The notes under the pieces are model-generated. The model did no database searches. It was not told the origin of the DNA and saw nothing but the letters and a program-made list of their open reading frames with translations. 64,000 bases of DNA, from assembly GCF_902167145.1 (NCBI RefSeq), contig NC_050097.1:44996095-45060094 (forward strand). The letters are read 5' to 3'. The DNA comes from Zea mays (Eukaryota > Streptophyta > Magnoliopsida > Poales > Poaceae). Both the position numbers and the translations under genes were made by a program. Below, piece by piece: positions 18,590 through 29,907 of the stretch (position 1 is the stretch's first letter; each line of letters opens with the position of its first letter).

Positions 18590-19249
18590 ATGGCCGGATC
18601 GAGGGCGCAGCCGAGCCTCGAGTTGAGCGTCAGGGTCGTCAGGGTGGACGGCCTAGACCAAGAGCAGCTGGAGCGCGGCGGGACCCTCTTCCTGAGGTAC
18701 TACGTGCCGGCAGGGGACGGGCGGCGGCGGCTGCGCGTGGACACGCGGGAGGTCCCGTGCGGCGGGGACCTGCGCTGGGGCGGCGAGCTCGCGCGCTTCG
18801 AGCGCCGTGGTGGCAGCAGTGGCACTGGCGGCGCGGCGCCGGCCGCGGGGATCGCGTTCGAGCTGCGCTGGAGGCCGCGCCCGTCCTCGTCCGGGCTGGC
18901 GGCGGCGTTGCTGGGGGCCGCGGCACGGGCAAGGAGGCCGTCGTCGCGGGTGCTGGCGCGCGCCGAGCTCCCGTGGCCCGACGTGTCGTCGTCGTCGCGG
19001 CCGGCGGAGCGGTGGCTCACGCTCTCGCTCTCGCAGGTGGGCCGCGACCGCGAGCTGGGCGGGTGCAAGGCGCCGAAGCTGCTCGTCGAGGCCGAGGCTG
19101 TCCACGCCGTCGCCGGTGCTCAAGTGACGACGGGAAGGACGCCCGGCGGCGTGCCCCCCGAGTGCTGCCGTGCCGGCGAGCGCTGCGGCCAGTGCGGGTG
19201 GATTGGGAGCGAGGAGGACATGTTCCTCGCAGCAACGTTCAGTCACTAG
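18590..19249 (+). CDS. Uncharacterised C2-like domain protein, intronless
   Basis: This single-exon frame of 219 codons has very high GC, typical of many intronless grass genes. The N-terminal ~125 residues have the spacing of a C2-type beta-sandwich: LELSVRVVRVDGLD, a TLFLRYYVP strand, IAFELRWRP, RVLARAELPWPDV and RWLTLSLS. The usual calcium-binding aspartates are not evident, so it may be a calcium-independent C2-like fold. A cysteine cluster near the C-terminus (ECCRAGERCGQCGWIG) could bind metal. No transmembrane segment or signal peptide is seen. A TATA box ~200 bp upstream supports this ATG. A minus-strand 197-codon frame over the same DNA is taken as a composition shadow. The function is unknown. 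Confidence 0.7.
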   Translation: MAGSRAQPSLELSVRVVRVDGLDQEQLERGGTLFLRYYVPAGDGRRRLRVDTREVPCGGDLRWGGELARFERRGGSSGTGGAAPAAGIAFELRWRPRPSSSGLAAALLGAAARARRPSSRVLARAELPWPDVSSSSRPAERWLTLSLSQVGRDRELGGCKAPKLLVEAEAVHAVAGAQVTTGRTPGGVPPECCRAGERCGQCGWIGSEEDMFLAATFSH

Positions 19250-19429
19250 GCCGTCTCAATTGTCGTTTCTCACAGCAAAATTAACAACTTCGGACACTCC
19301 CATGTCAGCGTACCTCTATCGAGTTCGAGTGTAGCGGGGTAGCCCCCAGCTCCAAGTTTTGAGAATTGAGATATGATTGATTGAATGGTTTGCGTCACTC
19401 TCCAGCTTAGCCTATTCTCAATTTATTAT

Positions 19430-19803
19430 GAGACTGTTTGGATCAGTTTTTTTTCTTTTCTGAGGGGATTTTGTGAGAAGCTGCATGTAAGGAGAAGCTG
19501 GTGTGGAGAGAAGCTGACCTATAAAAATATAGGTGTTTGACAATAAAGTACTTTATCATCCTATAAATACAAAAATGTTACAAATTAATTTAAACTGATA
19601 GTGCATAAGTTTTACAAGTAAACATACCGTCGCTCACTCAGATTCTCACGGACGCGGCCTTCAGATCGCTTCGGACTTGGCGTGCTACTACTGCAGTCGT
19701 AGGAAGCACTTCCCGGAGAAGCTGGTCCAGAATCCGACCGTTTGGTAACCATCATGGGCTTCTGCCGGTCAGAAGCAGCTCGGAAGCTGAACCAAACACG
19801 GGC
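19430..19803. mobile_element. Possible MITE upstream of the retrotransposon block
   Basis: Imperfect inverted ends pair GACTGTTTGGATCAGTTTT at the left with the complement of AAGCTGAACCAAACACGGGC at the right. Internal repeats of GAGAAGCTG and CAGAAGC type also occur. No clear target-site duplication was found. Confidence 0.35.
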
Positions 19804-19828
19804 TATATCTTGTCACAATATCCAAAGA

Positions 19829-20669
19829 TGTTATTTCATATAGCATTACATAAGATACAACTACCCGATGCATGCTACGCTGAATATTAAATGCTAATAT
19901 ATATGAGAGTACGAGATGTGGGCCACTTGAACGGCTAGGAAGTGGTTGATGACTATAAATACAACTCCAATCACCTCCATTCACTTCATCCTAGCATCTC
20001 ATTCATTCTCATTCAATACAAGAGCAAGCACTTCATTTCAAGACACATTCAAATCTTCCAAACTCTTCCAAGTGTCATAATTGTGACTAGTGATCATCAG
20101 TGATTAGTGCCTTGGAAAGTCTAGAGAGAGTGTAATCTTGTAATTTTCTTATTGCTCTTGTTGCTTGGATTTTCTTAATCGTGCTTTCTTCAACTCTTTC
20201 TAAACTCTCAAGTGGCTTGTAAAGCTAGCAAGAGACACCTAATTGTGTGGTGATCCTTGCGGGGTCTAAGTGACTCTCGAGATTAAGAAAAAGCACTCAA
20301 CCGATCTAAGTGATCGTTTGAGAGAGGGAAAGGGTTGAAAGAGATCCGGCCTACGTGGCCTCCTCAACGGGGAGTAGATTCTTTGGAACCGAACCTCGAG
20401 AAACAAATCGCTCGTGTCTTTATGCTAATCTTGTATTGTGATTTGATTTTTCCTCGCCTCTCCTCTCTCTCTAAAGTTCTCTTGCTTGCAATTTCTTTGA
20501 GTTAGCTCCCAATGTTATCCACATTGATTGAGCAACTCATAGCAAGAACAACTCTCTTCCGCACTCCGATTTCATTATTACTCGTTCTAACTCTAACCCC
20601 GGGCGAAGTTTGTGTTCAAAGTTTATAATTTTCAGGTTTCGTCTATCCACCCCCTCTAGGCGACTTTCA
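19829..20669 (+). mobile_element. Solo LTR of a copia-type (Sirevirus-like) element
   Basis: The segment starts TGTTATTTC and ends CCCCCTCTAGGCGACTTTCA, the kind of end that precedes the PBS in Sirevirus-like elements. No PBS or coding region follows, so it is a solo LTR. CAAAG at 20670-20674 matches CAAAG at 19823-19827 with one extra base before the TG. A TATA-like ACTATAAATAC lies at 19954-19964. The left end is less certain than the right. Confidence 0.55.
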
Positions 20670-22433
20670 CAAAGAGAGTAAAAAAAGAAGTAAAGGAGTT
20701 TGGCTCAAAAGAGTCAAACTTGAGCTAGACTGGGCTTCACTTATCGATCCATGTCACACCTGGTTTTAGAAGGCAAACCGAATGCGAACCATGTACGTGT
20801 CAGGATCAGCAATTCACGTACACAACAGTTACATAACTGGACATCATCACACAGTGCTCAATTAATAACATAAAAGGGTAACAATAGTCGATTACATCAT
20901 GATGTCCAAGACATCCACATAGTCTTTAACAATAATCAAAGTGCGGAAAAGAAACGTAGATACACACGGCCTACACAGGCAGCCGACTGAGGGTTTGCCG
21001 CTAACCCACGCCTAGAACTCATCGTACTCTTGGAACTCCTGGAAGTCCTCCTCCACGACTTCATCTTCACCTGAGCAGTGGTTGCAACGTGGACAACCTG
21101 GGGGGTTTGATGTGTAAAGCAAGGGTGAGTACACATCAACATACTCAGCAAAATGTCCCGTTTGGCTGTAGTGGACTAGCTTTATGTGGAGTTAAGTCAA
21201 GCAGTTGCTTTTAGATGGTCAGGTTATTATTTACTAGTAGAAAGCCAAGTTTTAGCATTAACCCAAGTTATTAACCCGAAGTACCCTTTCCAAACGGAAA
21301 GAATACCACTTACCAGTACCATAGTCATAATCATAACCATCATCCTCATCACCACCTGTAAACCATACATCTCTGATCAAGTATCTCTAATAAATGGAGC
21401 TCCCTTGGCCGCTCATAACCGCGAGCATGGCTGATATATCAGTTTCATAACATTCTGCAGAGGTTGCACACTTTACCCACAAGCCGTGATTCCCTCTTGC
21501 CTCGGGCCGATCAAACCCTTAAACACTACCAAGGTGAATAGGCAGGGTCTCACTACGTAGCCTTTACAAAGATTCCCTGGGGCTGTAGCCGCCCGTTAGG
21601 TTTCCTAAATGCACCGCACTCCTCCCCAAGGGGCGAACCAACCTTGGCAGAGCGAGCCGCATACACCGAGCCCCATTAACGGCACGACGGCGAAGCGAAC
21701 TACACCCCAGTTCCTCTAATTACTCAGCTAAGGGTGTCCCACTCCACCCTCATGGTTGCACTGTTTTCCCGGGCGGTCATCCAACGAACAGGTCCTTACA
21801 GAGAGGCACTCGAGAAACAGCTCGAGTCCCCTAAATGGCCACAAGTACTATCATCATAATCAAAAGGGAAAACAACGTATCATAGATAATTTCATCATGT
21901 TCATTGATTAATGTGAAGCGCTAGCATAAAGCTAAACCATAATAACCCAACCAAAATAGGTAAACAAGGACAAGATAAACAAAAGCTAGTCAGTCCTTAG
22001 GTATAAACTGTGTAAATGCGGGGAATGAATTATAAGAATGAGTAGGACATAGATGGGTCAAGGGACACTTGCCTTCACCAACCGACTGTTGCTCAGGGTC
22101 TTCACCTGCAACTCCTTTGGACTCCACCAACTGACCGTTATCTATACGAGTTCAAACATACATTCCACATATTTCATACAAAAGAACAATACACCATACA
22201 ATGGAATGCAATAAATAAACAGACGTTCGGCGCAAGGCTCACACTTACGACTAAGCGAGAAAGAGAAAGTAACGGTGAAGACTACGGTCGAAGAGCGATC
22301 ACGTTACACGATTATAAATTAAAATACTCATTTAAACATAATAGTATTAATTTAGCCATCACATTAAGCATAAGGTAAAGTCATGTTCCATGTTTAATTA
22401 TTATAAGCAGACAAAGGTAAATTAAAAAAGGAT

Positions 22434-22718
22434 TGTCGCGCGGCGAGACGCGCGACACAACACTTAAATTGAATTAAGAAATAAACGACTCGTCGCGTGA
22501 TGGAGCGCGCAATGAGACACTTGCGTTAATTATAAAGAGACGTTAGGCGTCGCGCGACGAAACGCACGACGACATACGTCATCAAAACTGAATTTAAAAT
22601 GAAGCGTCGCGCGACGAAGCGTGCGACACAACTCATTAATAAAGATGAATTTAAAATGAATCGTCGCGCGACGAAGCGCGCGACGCAACACATCGACTAA
22701 ACTAAAATTAAAAATGGA
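22434..22718. repeat. Tandem array of CpG palindromes, exact 57-bp period
   Basis: Five units begin at 22434, 22491, 22548, 22605 and 22662. Each starts with a ~24-bp CpG palindrome (best copy CGTCGCGCGACGAAGCGCGC at 22662) followed by ~33 bp of AT-rich spacer. The first two units recur in the other LTR at 63886 and 63943, with the same 57-bp spacing. Confidence 0.85.
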
Positions 22719-23269
22719 TTAAACTGAAAGTCGAACACTGCGCCACTACAGTCGCGCGCGCGACGGGGGCACGCGAGGTCACGTCGGGGCTCGAGGGTGC
22801 AGGGTCGCGGGGCGCGAGGCCGCCGGGGCGCGGACGCGCAGGGGCACGGGCGCGGGGGCGCCGAGGTCGCGCCACGGGGGAGAAGGGGGCCGCCGTGGTG
22901 GAGGGCAGGGGCTGCGCCGCCGGGGAGCAGGGCCCATGCCGCCGGGGGCTGAGGCCGCGCAGGGGAAACAGGGGGCGCACGTGGGGAGGAGAAAGGGGAG
23001 GGGGAGGGGAAGAGAGAAAGGGAGGGCCGCACCGCGGGTCAAAACCCACGACACGCACAACCACAGATCGGAATTCAATTCACGAAGCAAAATCCGAAAC
23101 AAAACTAAGCAACACACGCGACTAAACACGACATCAGAAAAAAGAAAATATGATTCGACATGATGCAACACCCATGTCAACTTAGGTTTTGTTTACACTC
23201 GATCTGGACACCAGTCGCTATACTGCTTTGAAATTGGGAAGAATGAGCGAAACGGGAAAAGAAAAGGGA

Positions 23270-23333
23270 GTAACGCCTGAATTTGGTGAGTAAAAAGAAG
23301 AAAAAATTCTACCCCCAAATTCAGGGCGTTACA
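23270..23333. repeat. Inverted repeat (hairpin) at the LTR terminus of element B
   Basis: GTAACGCCTGAATTTGG and CCAAATTCAGGGCGTTAC face each other across ~25 bp at the U3 start of the LTR. The related solo LTR in D has the same arrangement at 45717-45768. Confidence 0.75.
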
Positions 23334-23379
23334 AACCTATCCCCCTTAAAAGAATCTCGCCCTCGAGATTCAAGGTTGG

Positions 23380-26300
23380 CCAGCAAAGAGTTCAGGGTAC
23401 TTGGCCATCAGATCATCTTCACTCTCCCAGGTTGCTTCTTCCTTAGAGTGGTGACTCCATCTGACTTTGCACATCCTGATAGTTTTCCTCCGGGTAGCTC
23501 TGTCTGCAGTCTCAAGAATCTACGCTGGCTTCTCTATGTAGGTCAGGTCCTCCTGGACCTCTAGACCTTCCATTGGCAACTGCTCTTCTGGCACACGCAG
23601 ACACTTCTTCAACTGAGATACATGAAAGACATCATGCACTGCGGACAAGCCTTCTGGCAGACTGAGCTGATAGGCCACTTCTCCACGCCTTGCGAGAATC
23701 TGATACGGGCCAACATAGCGGGGTGCTAGCTTTCCTTTGACTCCGAATCTTCTGACTCCTCTGATCGGTGATACTTTCAGATAGACAAAATCTCCGACTT
23801 CGAAACTCAACTCTCTCCTTCTTGTGTCTGCATAACTTCGCTGCCTTGACTGCACTATCTTTAGATTCTCCCGAACCATCTTGATGTTCTCTTCAGCTTC
23901 GAATAGAATGTCTGGCCCGGACACTTGCTTTTCTCCAGGCTGATCCCATTGCAACGAAGTTCTACAACTCCTCCCATAAAGCGCCTGAAATGGTGACATC
24001 TTCAAGCTGGCCTGGTAACTGTTGTTATAGGAGAATTCTGCGTAAGGCAATCTCTTGTCCCATCCGAACTGATCTTGCAGTGCACAAGCTCTCAACATAT
24101 CTTCAAGGATTTGATTGGTTTTTTCAGTCTGACCGTCTGTCTGCGGGTGGTAAGTTGAACTGAAATTCAGATGTGTACCCAAAGCTTCATGCAACTGCTG
24201 CCAGAAATGAGAGGTGAACTATGTTCCTCTGTCTGACACTATCTTATTTGGCACACCGTGAAGACAAACGATCCGGGACATGTAGAACTCTGCCAATACT
24301 GCACTGCTGTAGTTGGTCTTGATGGGTATGAAGTGGGCTGACTTGGTTAAGCGGTCCACCACTACCCAAATGGAATCGTAGCTGGCTCGAGTGCGAGGCA
24401 ATCTGACTATGAAGTCCATCCCGATTTCAACCCATTTCCACTGAGGAATTCGCAACGGTTGCAACAATCCAATTGGCCTCTGATGCTCTGCCTTGATCCT
24501 TTGACAACTGTCACAAATAGCCACATGCTCTACGATCTCCCTTTTCATTCCATACCACTAGAATTTCTTCTTCAGATCCTGATACATCTTTTCACTTCCA
24601 GGGTGTATATAATAAGCTGACTCATGAGCTTCCTTGAGGATCAACTCCTGAATGGACTAGAATTGGGAACACACAAGCGGTCCTTGAACCATATCACACC
24701 TTCTGCACCTTCTCGAAAATCTTTGCCTCTTCCTTCTAGAATCAACTTCCGGATTTCACTGATCTTCTCATCATTCTTTTGTGCTTCTTTGATTTCACAC
24801 TCTAGGGTAGGCTCTAACTCAACTGTCACTCCTCGCATATTGTTCAGAAATCCGAGGCTCAACCTGTCAAACTCTTTGGCTAGCTCATAAGGCATCGGAT
24901 GAGCGACCATCAGGTTGACTTGACTCTTCCTGCTCAAAGCATCTGCCACTATGTTCGCTTTGCCTGGATGGTAATGAATCTCCAATTCATAGTCCTTGAT
25001 CAACTCTAACCATCTTCATTGCCTCATGTTCAGCTCCGACTGAGTGAATATGTACTTCAGACTCTTGTGGTCTGTGTAAACATCACATTTATGCCCATAC
25101 AGATAGTGTCTCCATGTCTTCAGTGCATGAACCACTGCTGCCAACTCTAGGTCATGGATTGGATAATTCTTCTCATGAACCTTTAGCTGTCAGGGCGAGT
25201 AAGCGACAACTCTTCCCTCTTGCATCAACACACATCCCAAACTAGTGTAACAAGCATCACAATACACCGAGAAGGGCTTGTGCACATCAGGTAGGACTAA
25301 GACAGGCGCTGTAGTCAACTTCTCTTTCAGCGCTTCGAAAGCTTCTTGGCATTTCTGGGTCCACTTGAACTCAACCTTGTTGCCTAGCAAAGCTGTCATC
25401 GGTTTTGCAATCTTCGAAAACCCTTCAATGAATCACCGATAATATCTGGCCATTCCAATAAAGCTCTTGATTCCTCGAGCATCTGTTGGCGCTTTCCAGT
25501 TCAGAATGTCTGCCACTTTCTTCGAATCCACAACCAATCCTTCTTTGTTAATTATGTGACCCAAGAACAGGACTTCATCAATCCAGAACTCACACTTGCT
25601 CAACTTCGCATACAACTGGTGCTCTCACAATCTCTGCAATACCATCTTCAAATGATTCACATGCTCTTCTTCACTTTGAGAATATATAAGAATATCATCA
25701 ATAAATACCACCACAAACTTGTCAAGATAATCCATGAATACACTATTCATCAGATTCATGAAGAAGGCTGGTGCATTTGTTAGACCAAAAGACATCACAG
25801 TGAACTCATACAACCCATACTTGGTAATGAATGCCGTCTTCGGAATGTCTGAAGATCGAATCATGAGCTGATGATAACCTGGCCTCAGATCTATCTTTGA
25901 GAACACGCTGGCTCCTCTCAACTGGTCGAATAGATCTTCTATTCTGGGCAAGGGGTACTTGTTCTTGATTGTGACCTCATTCAGAGCTCGATAATCGATA
26001 CACATCCTTCTGGTGCCATCTTTCTTCTCCACGGACATGAGAGGGGCGGCCCAAGGCGAGGTGCTTGGCCAGATGTAACCTTTCTCTGACAGTTCATCAA
26101 TCTGCTTCTTGAGTTCAACTAACTCTAGTCCAGATACTCTGTAGGCTCTTTTAGAAATGGGGGCGGTGCCAGGAAGAAGCTCTATAGCAAACTCAACTTT
26201 CTGCTCTGGTGGCATACCTGGTAAATCTTCCAGAAACACATCTGGAAATTCTGACACAACCTTGATAATCTCGAGTGGATCTGCTTCACTGCTATCAACA

Positions 26301-26700
26301 GCCATCTGATAACAACTTCCTTTCTTTGGCTCAGGCAGGACTAACTCGGTCACCACTTCCTCTCCTAGTGGAGACATCAACTTGATTGTCCTCTTATCAC
26401 AACTGATAACTGCCTGATACTTATCTAGCCAATTCATCCCTAGGATGACATCTATTCCCTGAGTACCCATTACTATGAGATTAGCGGGAAACACTATCCC
26501 CCTTATTTCCACACTTACATTCAAGCAAATGCTATCAGCTCGAATTCTACCACCGGCTGAGTCAATTTGGATGGGGGTTGACATGGTAGTGATTGGAAGA
26601 TTATGTGCTTCTACCCATGATGCAGTAATAAATGAATGCGTTGCTCTAGTATCAAATAACACTTCTGCAATATGAGAGTCGACTGGAAACATACCTACTG
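23380..26700 (-). pseudogene. Element B pol: protease, RT, RNase H, integrase, chromodomain (many stops)
   Basis: Domains in order on the minus strand are: a protease block ([11 protein letters not shown], where the family has DSGA or DTGA), RT ([26 protein letters not shown]), RNase H/connection ([18 protein letters not shown]), integrase zinc finger (CDSCQRIKAEHQ), DDE core (MDFIVRLP, SDRGT, YHPQTDGQTEKTNQ) and a C-terminal chromodomain (VRWSHHSKEEATWE, about 23390-23460). The chromodomain places it among chromoviruses. In-frame stops occur near 25622, 25430, 25187, 25005, 24556, 24216 and 23521. There is also a frameshift near 24650. Four of the stops are TGA where an Arg codon is expected. 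Confidence 0.85.
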
Positions 26701-27921
26701 TCATACCGGGGGTTTCCTGAACTGCTTCAGCCTTCAAGTGATTCAGTCTCCCATGGTTATAGCGTGGCTGAGAGCGGTTGCCTGCTCCAGGCTGAGACAC
26801 ATTCTGCTTTCCTGGGGCACTAGGGCCTGACTGCTGCTGGGCTGCCTTCTTCGGATATTGCATCACCCAATGGCCTTGCTCTCCACAATGGAAACATGCT
26901 CTGCTTCCGCCTTGAACTGGTGCTGCTTGACTATTCTGTTGGGTTGCTGGGGCAGGAAGACGAGGTGCCTGCTGATTCTGCCTCTAGAACTGACCTCCTC
27001 CTGACTGGTTGTTCTAGCGATTCTGTTGCTGGTGCTGAGGATACTGCCTTTGGAACTGCTGTTGCTGAGGTGGGCGCTTGTTTTGTCTGAACTGCTGAGG
27101 TGGATTGCCTGAGAAACAGGGCGGTTGCTGCTTCCAGGCTGAGGTCCACCAATCTTGCGCTTGTGATCCTCCATCTCTTTGCGCTTCCTCTCTGTCATGA
27201 TTGCTCTGTCGATCAGGTGCTGAAATGTGGGGAAGGTATGATTCATCAGATGATACTGTAGAGGGTCAACCAAGCCTCTCAAGAAGCGATACTGTCGCTT
27301 GGCATCTGTGTTGACATCCTCAGGAGCATAACGAGACAGCTGCTGAAACTTGTCTCGGTACTCACTGACGGACATAAGCCCTTGCTTGAGCGCTAGGAAC
27401 TCCTCCTTCTTCACTGTCATCAGGCCTGCTGGAACATGGTACTGACGGAAGCTATCTCTGAATTCTTCCCAAGTAATAGTGTCGGGGTTGGCATGGGTGG
27501 CAAGATAAGACTCCCACCAAGACTGGGCTGCTCCTCTCAACAGACGGGGACCATACAAAACTTTCTCCCAGTCATCACATTGAGCGATGTGCAACTCATG
27601 CTCCACAGTGCGCAACCAGTCTTTAGCATCCATGGGGCCAGAAGAGTGAGCGAACACTAGGGGATGACCTCTCATGAATTCAGCACGCTTGTCTCTGGGC
27701 ATCTGAGGCATCTAAGGCTGAGGTGGTGGCTGCTACTGCTGCTGCTGAATGGCGGCTAGAGTCTGACCGATGGCTTGAACCGCCTGAGTCTGCATTAGGA
27801 ACAGCTGCTCGATGGTCATCGGGGGCGGGGGTGGCAGCTGCTGTTGCTGGGGTGTCTCATCCTGCGGTGCTGCCTGCTCCTGCTGAGCACGCCTTCCTCC
27901 TCTGTGCCTGTTGTCTGACAT
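26701..27921 (-). pseudogene. Element B gag (broken)
   Basis: The start is the ATG at 27921, opening MSDNRHRGGRRAQQEQ. A Q/P-rich stretch follows. Then comes the retrotransposon gag core (ARSWWESYLATH-like, WEEFRDSFRQYHVPAGLM, LSRYAPEDV) and a zinc knuckle near 26870-26905 that reads CFHC..GHWVMQY, so its last cysteine is replaced by tyrosine. Two TAG stops stand where CAG would fit (about 27713 and 27734). Frameshifts lie around 27000-27120. Confidence 0.82.
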
Positions 27922-28327
27922 CTGCAGAATGAAATCACACATCAAAACTGATCTTGCAACTTGCAGCATAAGAAAAGAGTATAGAATCCTTCCACAATAC
28001 TGAACAAATGAACATCTTCACTGATCTCCAACACAGACCAACACAGCTTCTCAGATAAAGAGGAAAGTAGAACAAAAGGGCTTCCCTACTAGATAACTAT
28101 TTTTATTAACATTTAATAGGGAAACCAAAGTGCAGGGGATGCCTACACCTTGGCGACAGACATTACAAAGATCTAAATCCAACATAGTTCATCATGACAA
28201 ACATAAGGCACATGATAAGCAAACTACCCTGTCTAACTAAGACTAACTAAGAGTAAGACTGATGCTAAGACTATAGCTTCTATATGTATATATTTTCACA
28301 TTAATTACAAGATCTGACGCTGACAAT

Positions 28328-28664
28328 CTACGGTTCTAAATTTATCTTGGTCCTACAGTCGGGGTTACCATAAGCACGGTGTCCACGCTGAGGTGAGCGG
28401 TACGGGTGCTGAGTTTCGACGGGAGCGGGGGAGCCATCCTCCAAGTGACGATGCTCCGCGCGCTCAGCCCGCAGGTGGGCGATCTCAGCATGAGCCCTAC
28501 TCAGCTCGTCTAATGCATGGTCCAACTCCATGTTTAGCACGACAGCTAAGTTGACTGTGCTGCTCAACCTAGGATTGTCCTCGCCGACAGGTGAGACAAC
28601 CACGCCTCCTGTGCTGCCAGATGGACGGCGGGGGTAATACTTCAGGTTGAGACCGTCGGCTACC
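28328..28664 (-). CDS. Element B pre-gag leader ORF, 3' part
   Basis: This is the continuation, after Sirevirus A, of the frame at 39878-40560. Discounting the target-site duplication, the frame reads across the junction without shift (GGVADGLNLKYYPRR). It ends at TAG 28328-28330, ~400 bp before the gag ATG. The part holds a helix-prone segment rich in A, E, L and R (LDHALDELSRAHAEIAHLRA), probably a coiled coil. The protein family is unknown to me beyond a memory of similar 'hypothetical' grass proteins. Confidence 0.6.
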
Positions 28665-29907
28665 TGAGAGCACCTAGAGGGGGGGGGGGTGAATAGGTGA
28701 TCCTGTAAAACTTAATACTTAACACCACAAACTTGATTAGGAGTTAGAATAATGAAATCAAGTGAGTAGAGAGGAGAACTCTTGTGAAGCACAATAGACA
28801 CAATAAGGACAAGCACAAGAGACACGAGGATTTATCCCGTGGTTCGGCCAAGTACAAAACTTGCCTACTCCACGTTGTGGCGTCCCAACGGACGAGAGTT
28901 GCACTCAACTCCTCTCAAGTGATCCAATGATCAATTTGAATACCACAATGTTCTTCTTTACATTACTCTTTTCCCGTTTGCGAGGAATCTCCACAACTTG
29001 GAGTCTCTCGCCCTTACAATAAGAATCTCAATGAAGCAATAGAGTAAGGGAGGGAAGCAACACACTCAAAACCACAGCAAATACGCACACACAAGATCAA
29101 GACTTGAGCTCAAGACAATATCTCGAGGTTCTCACTAGAACGGAGCTCAAATCACTAAGAATGTCGAACAAGTGCGCAAGAATGAAGTGTGAGTGATCAA
29201 CAATGCTCAAGGAATGCTTGGTGTTCTCCTCCATGCGCCTAGGGGTCCCTTTTATAGCCCCAAGGCAGCTAGGAGCCGTTGAGAGCATTTCAAGAAGGCA
29301 ATTCTTGCCTTCTGTCGCCTGGCGCACCGGACAGTCCGGTGCACCACCGGACACTGTCCGGTGCGGATCTCTTTCCTCATTTGGCGAAGCCGACCGTTGC
29401 AGATTCCGAGCCGTTGGCGCACCGGACACTGTCCGGTGCATACCGGACAGTCCGGTGCCCCTTCTGACCGTTGGCTCTTGCCACGCGTCGCGCGCGGATT
29501 CCGCGGCCGACCGTTGGCCAGGCCGACTGTTGGCTCACCGGACAGTCCGGTGCACCACCGGACAGTCCGGTGATTTATAGCCGTACGCCGTTAATTGCTT
29601 CCCGAGAGCAGCCAGTTGACAGACGCCGGCTTGGCGCACCGGACACTGTCCGGTGCACCACCGGACAGTCCGGTGCACCCAGACCGAGCAGTCTATGGCT
29701 GAACAAAGCCATCTCTTTTCCAACTTGATTTCTCCTGTTTCCAGCACTTAGACACAATACATTAGTCTAAAAAACAATGTACTAAGTCTTAGAAACATAC
29801 CTTTTTACTTGATTTGCACTTTGTCCATCACTTTGCATAAGTCCACTTGTGTTGGCACTCAATCACCAAAATACTTAGAAATGGCCCAAGGGCACATTTC
29901 CCTTTCA
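28665..29907 (-). repeat. Element A 3' LTR (1243 bp)
   Basis: It begins TGAGAGCACCTAGAGGGG and ends CATTTCCCTTTCA on the plus strand. On the minus strand a TATA box (CTATAAAAG; 29249-29256) sits downstream of eight copies of the CACCGGAC..GTCCGGTG palindrome (29330-29675). The polypurine tract AAAAAGGGGGAGAT abuts it at 29908-29922. Confidence 0.92.

Larger units (their letters stand above)
20752..23333 (-). repeat. Element B 3' LTR
   Basis: The 2582-bp LTR runs TGTCACACC...GGGCGTTACA on the plus strand, so it starts TGTAACGCC in element orientation. Its first 1173 bp and a further 624 bp match the split 5' LTR (40821-41992 and 63377-64000) with few differences. The polypurine tract AAGGGGGATAGGTT abuts it at 23334-23348 on the minus strand. 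It contains a GC-rich tract (22740-23040), the 57-bp palindrome array and a terminal hairpin. Confidence 0.9.

Noticed and set aside
18639..19284. Minus- and plus-strand R/P/A-rich frames over the C2-like gene (up to 197 codons)
   Set aside because: Composition shadows; only the frame from 18590 shows ordered hydrophobic strands.
29330..29675. Regularly repeated CACCGGACAGTCCGGTG units resembling a CRISPR array
   Set aside because: The units are palindromes inside Sirevirus LTRs, spacing is irregular, there are no unique spacers or cas genes, and the genome is plant nuclear.
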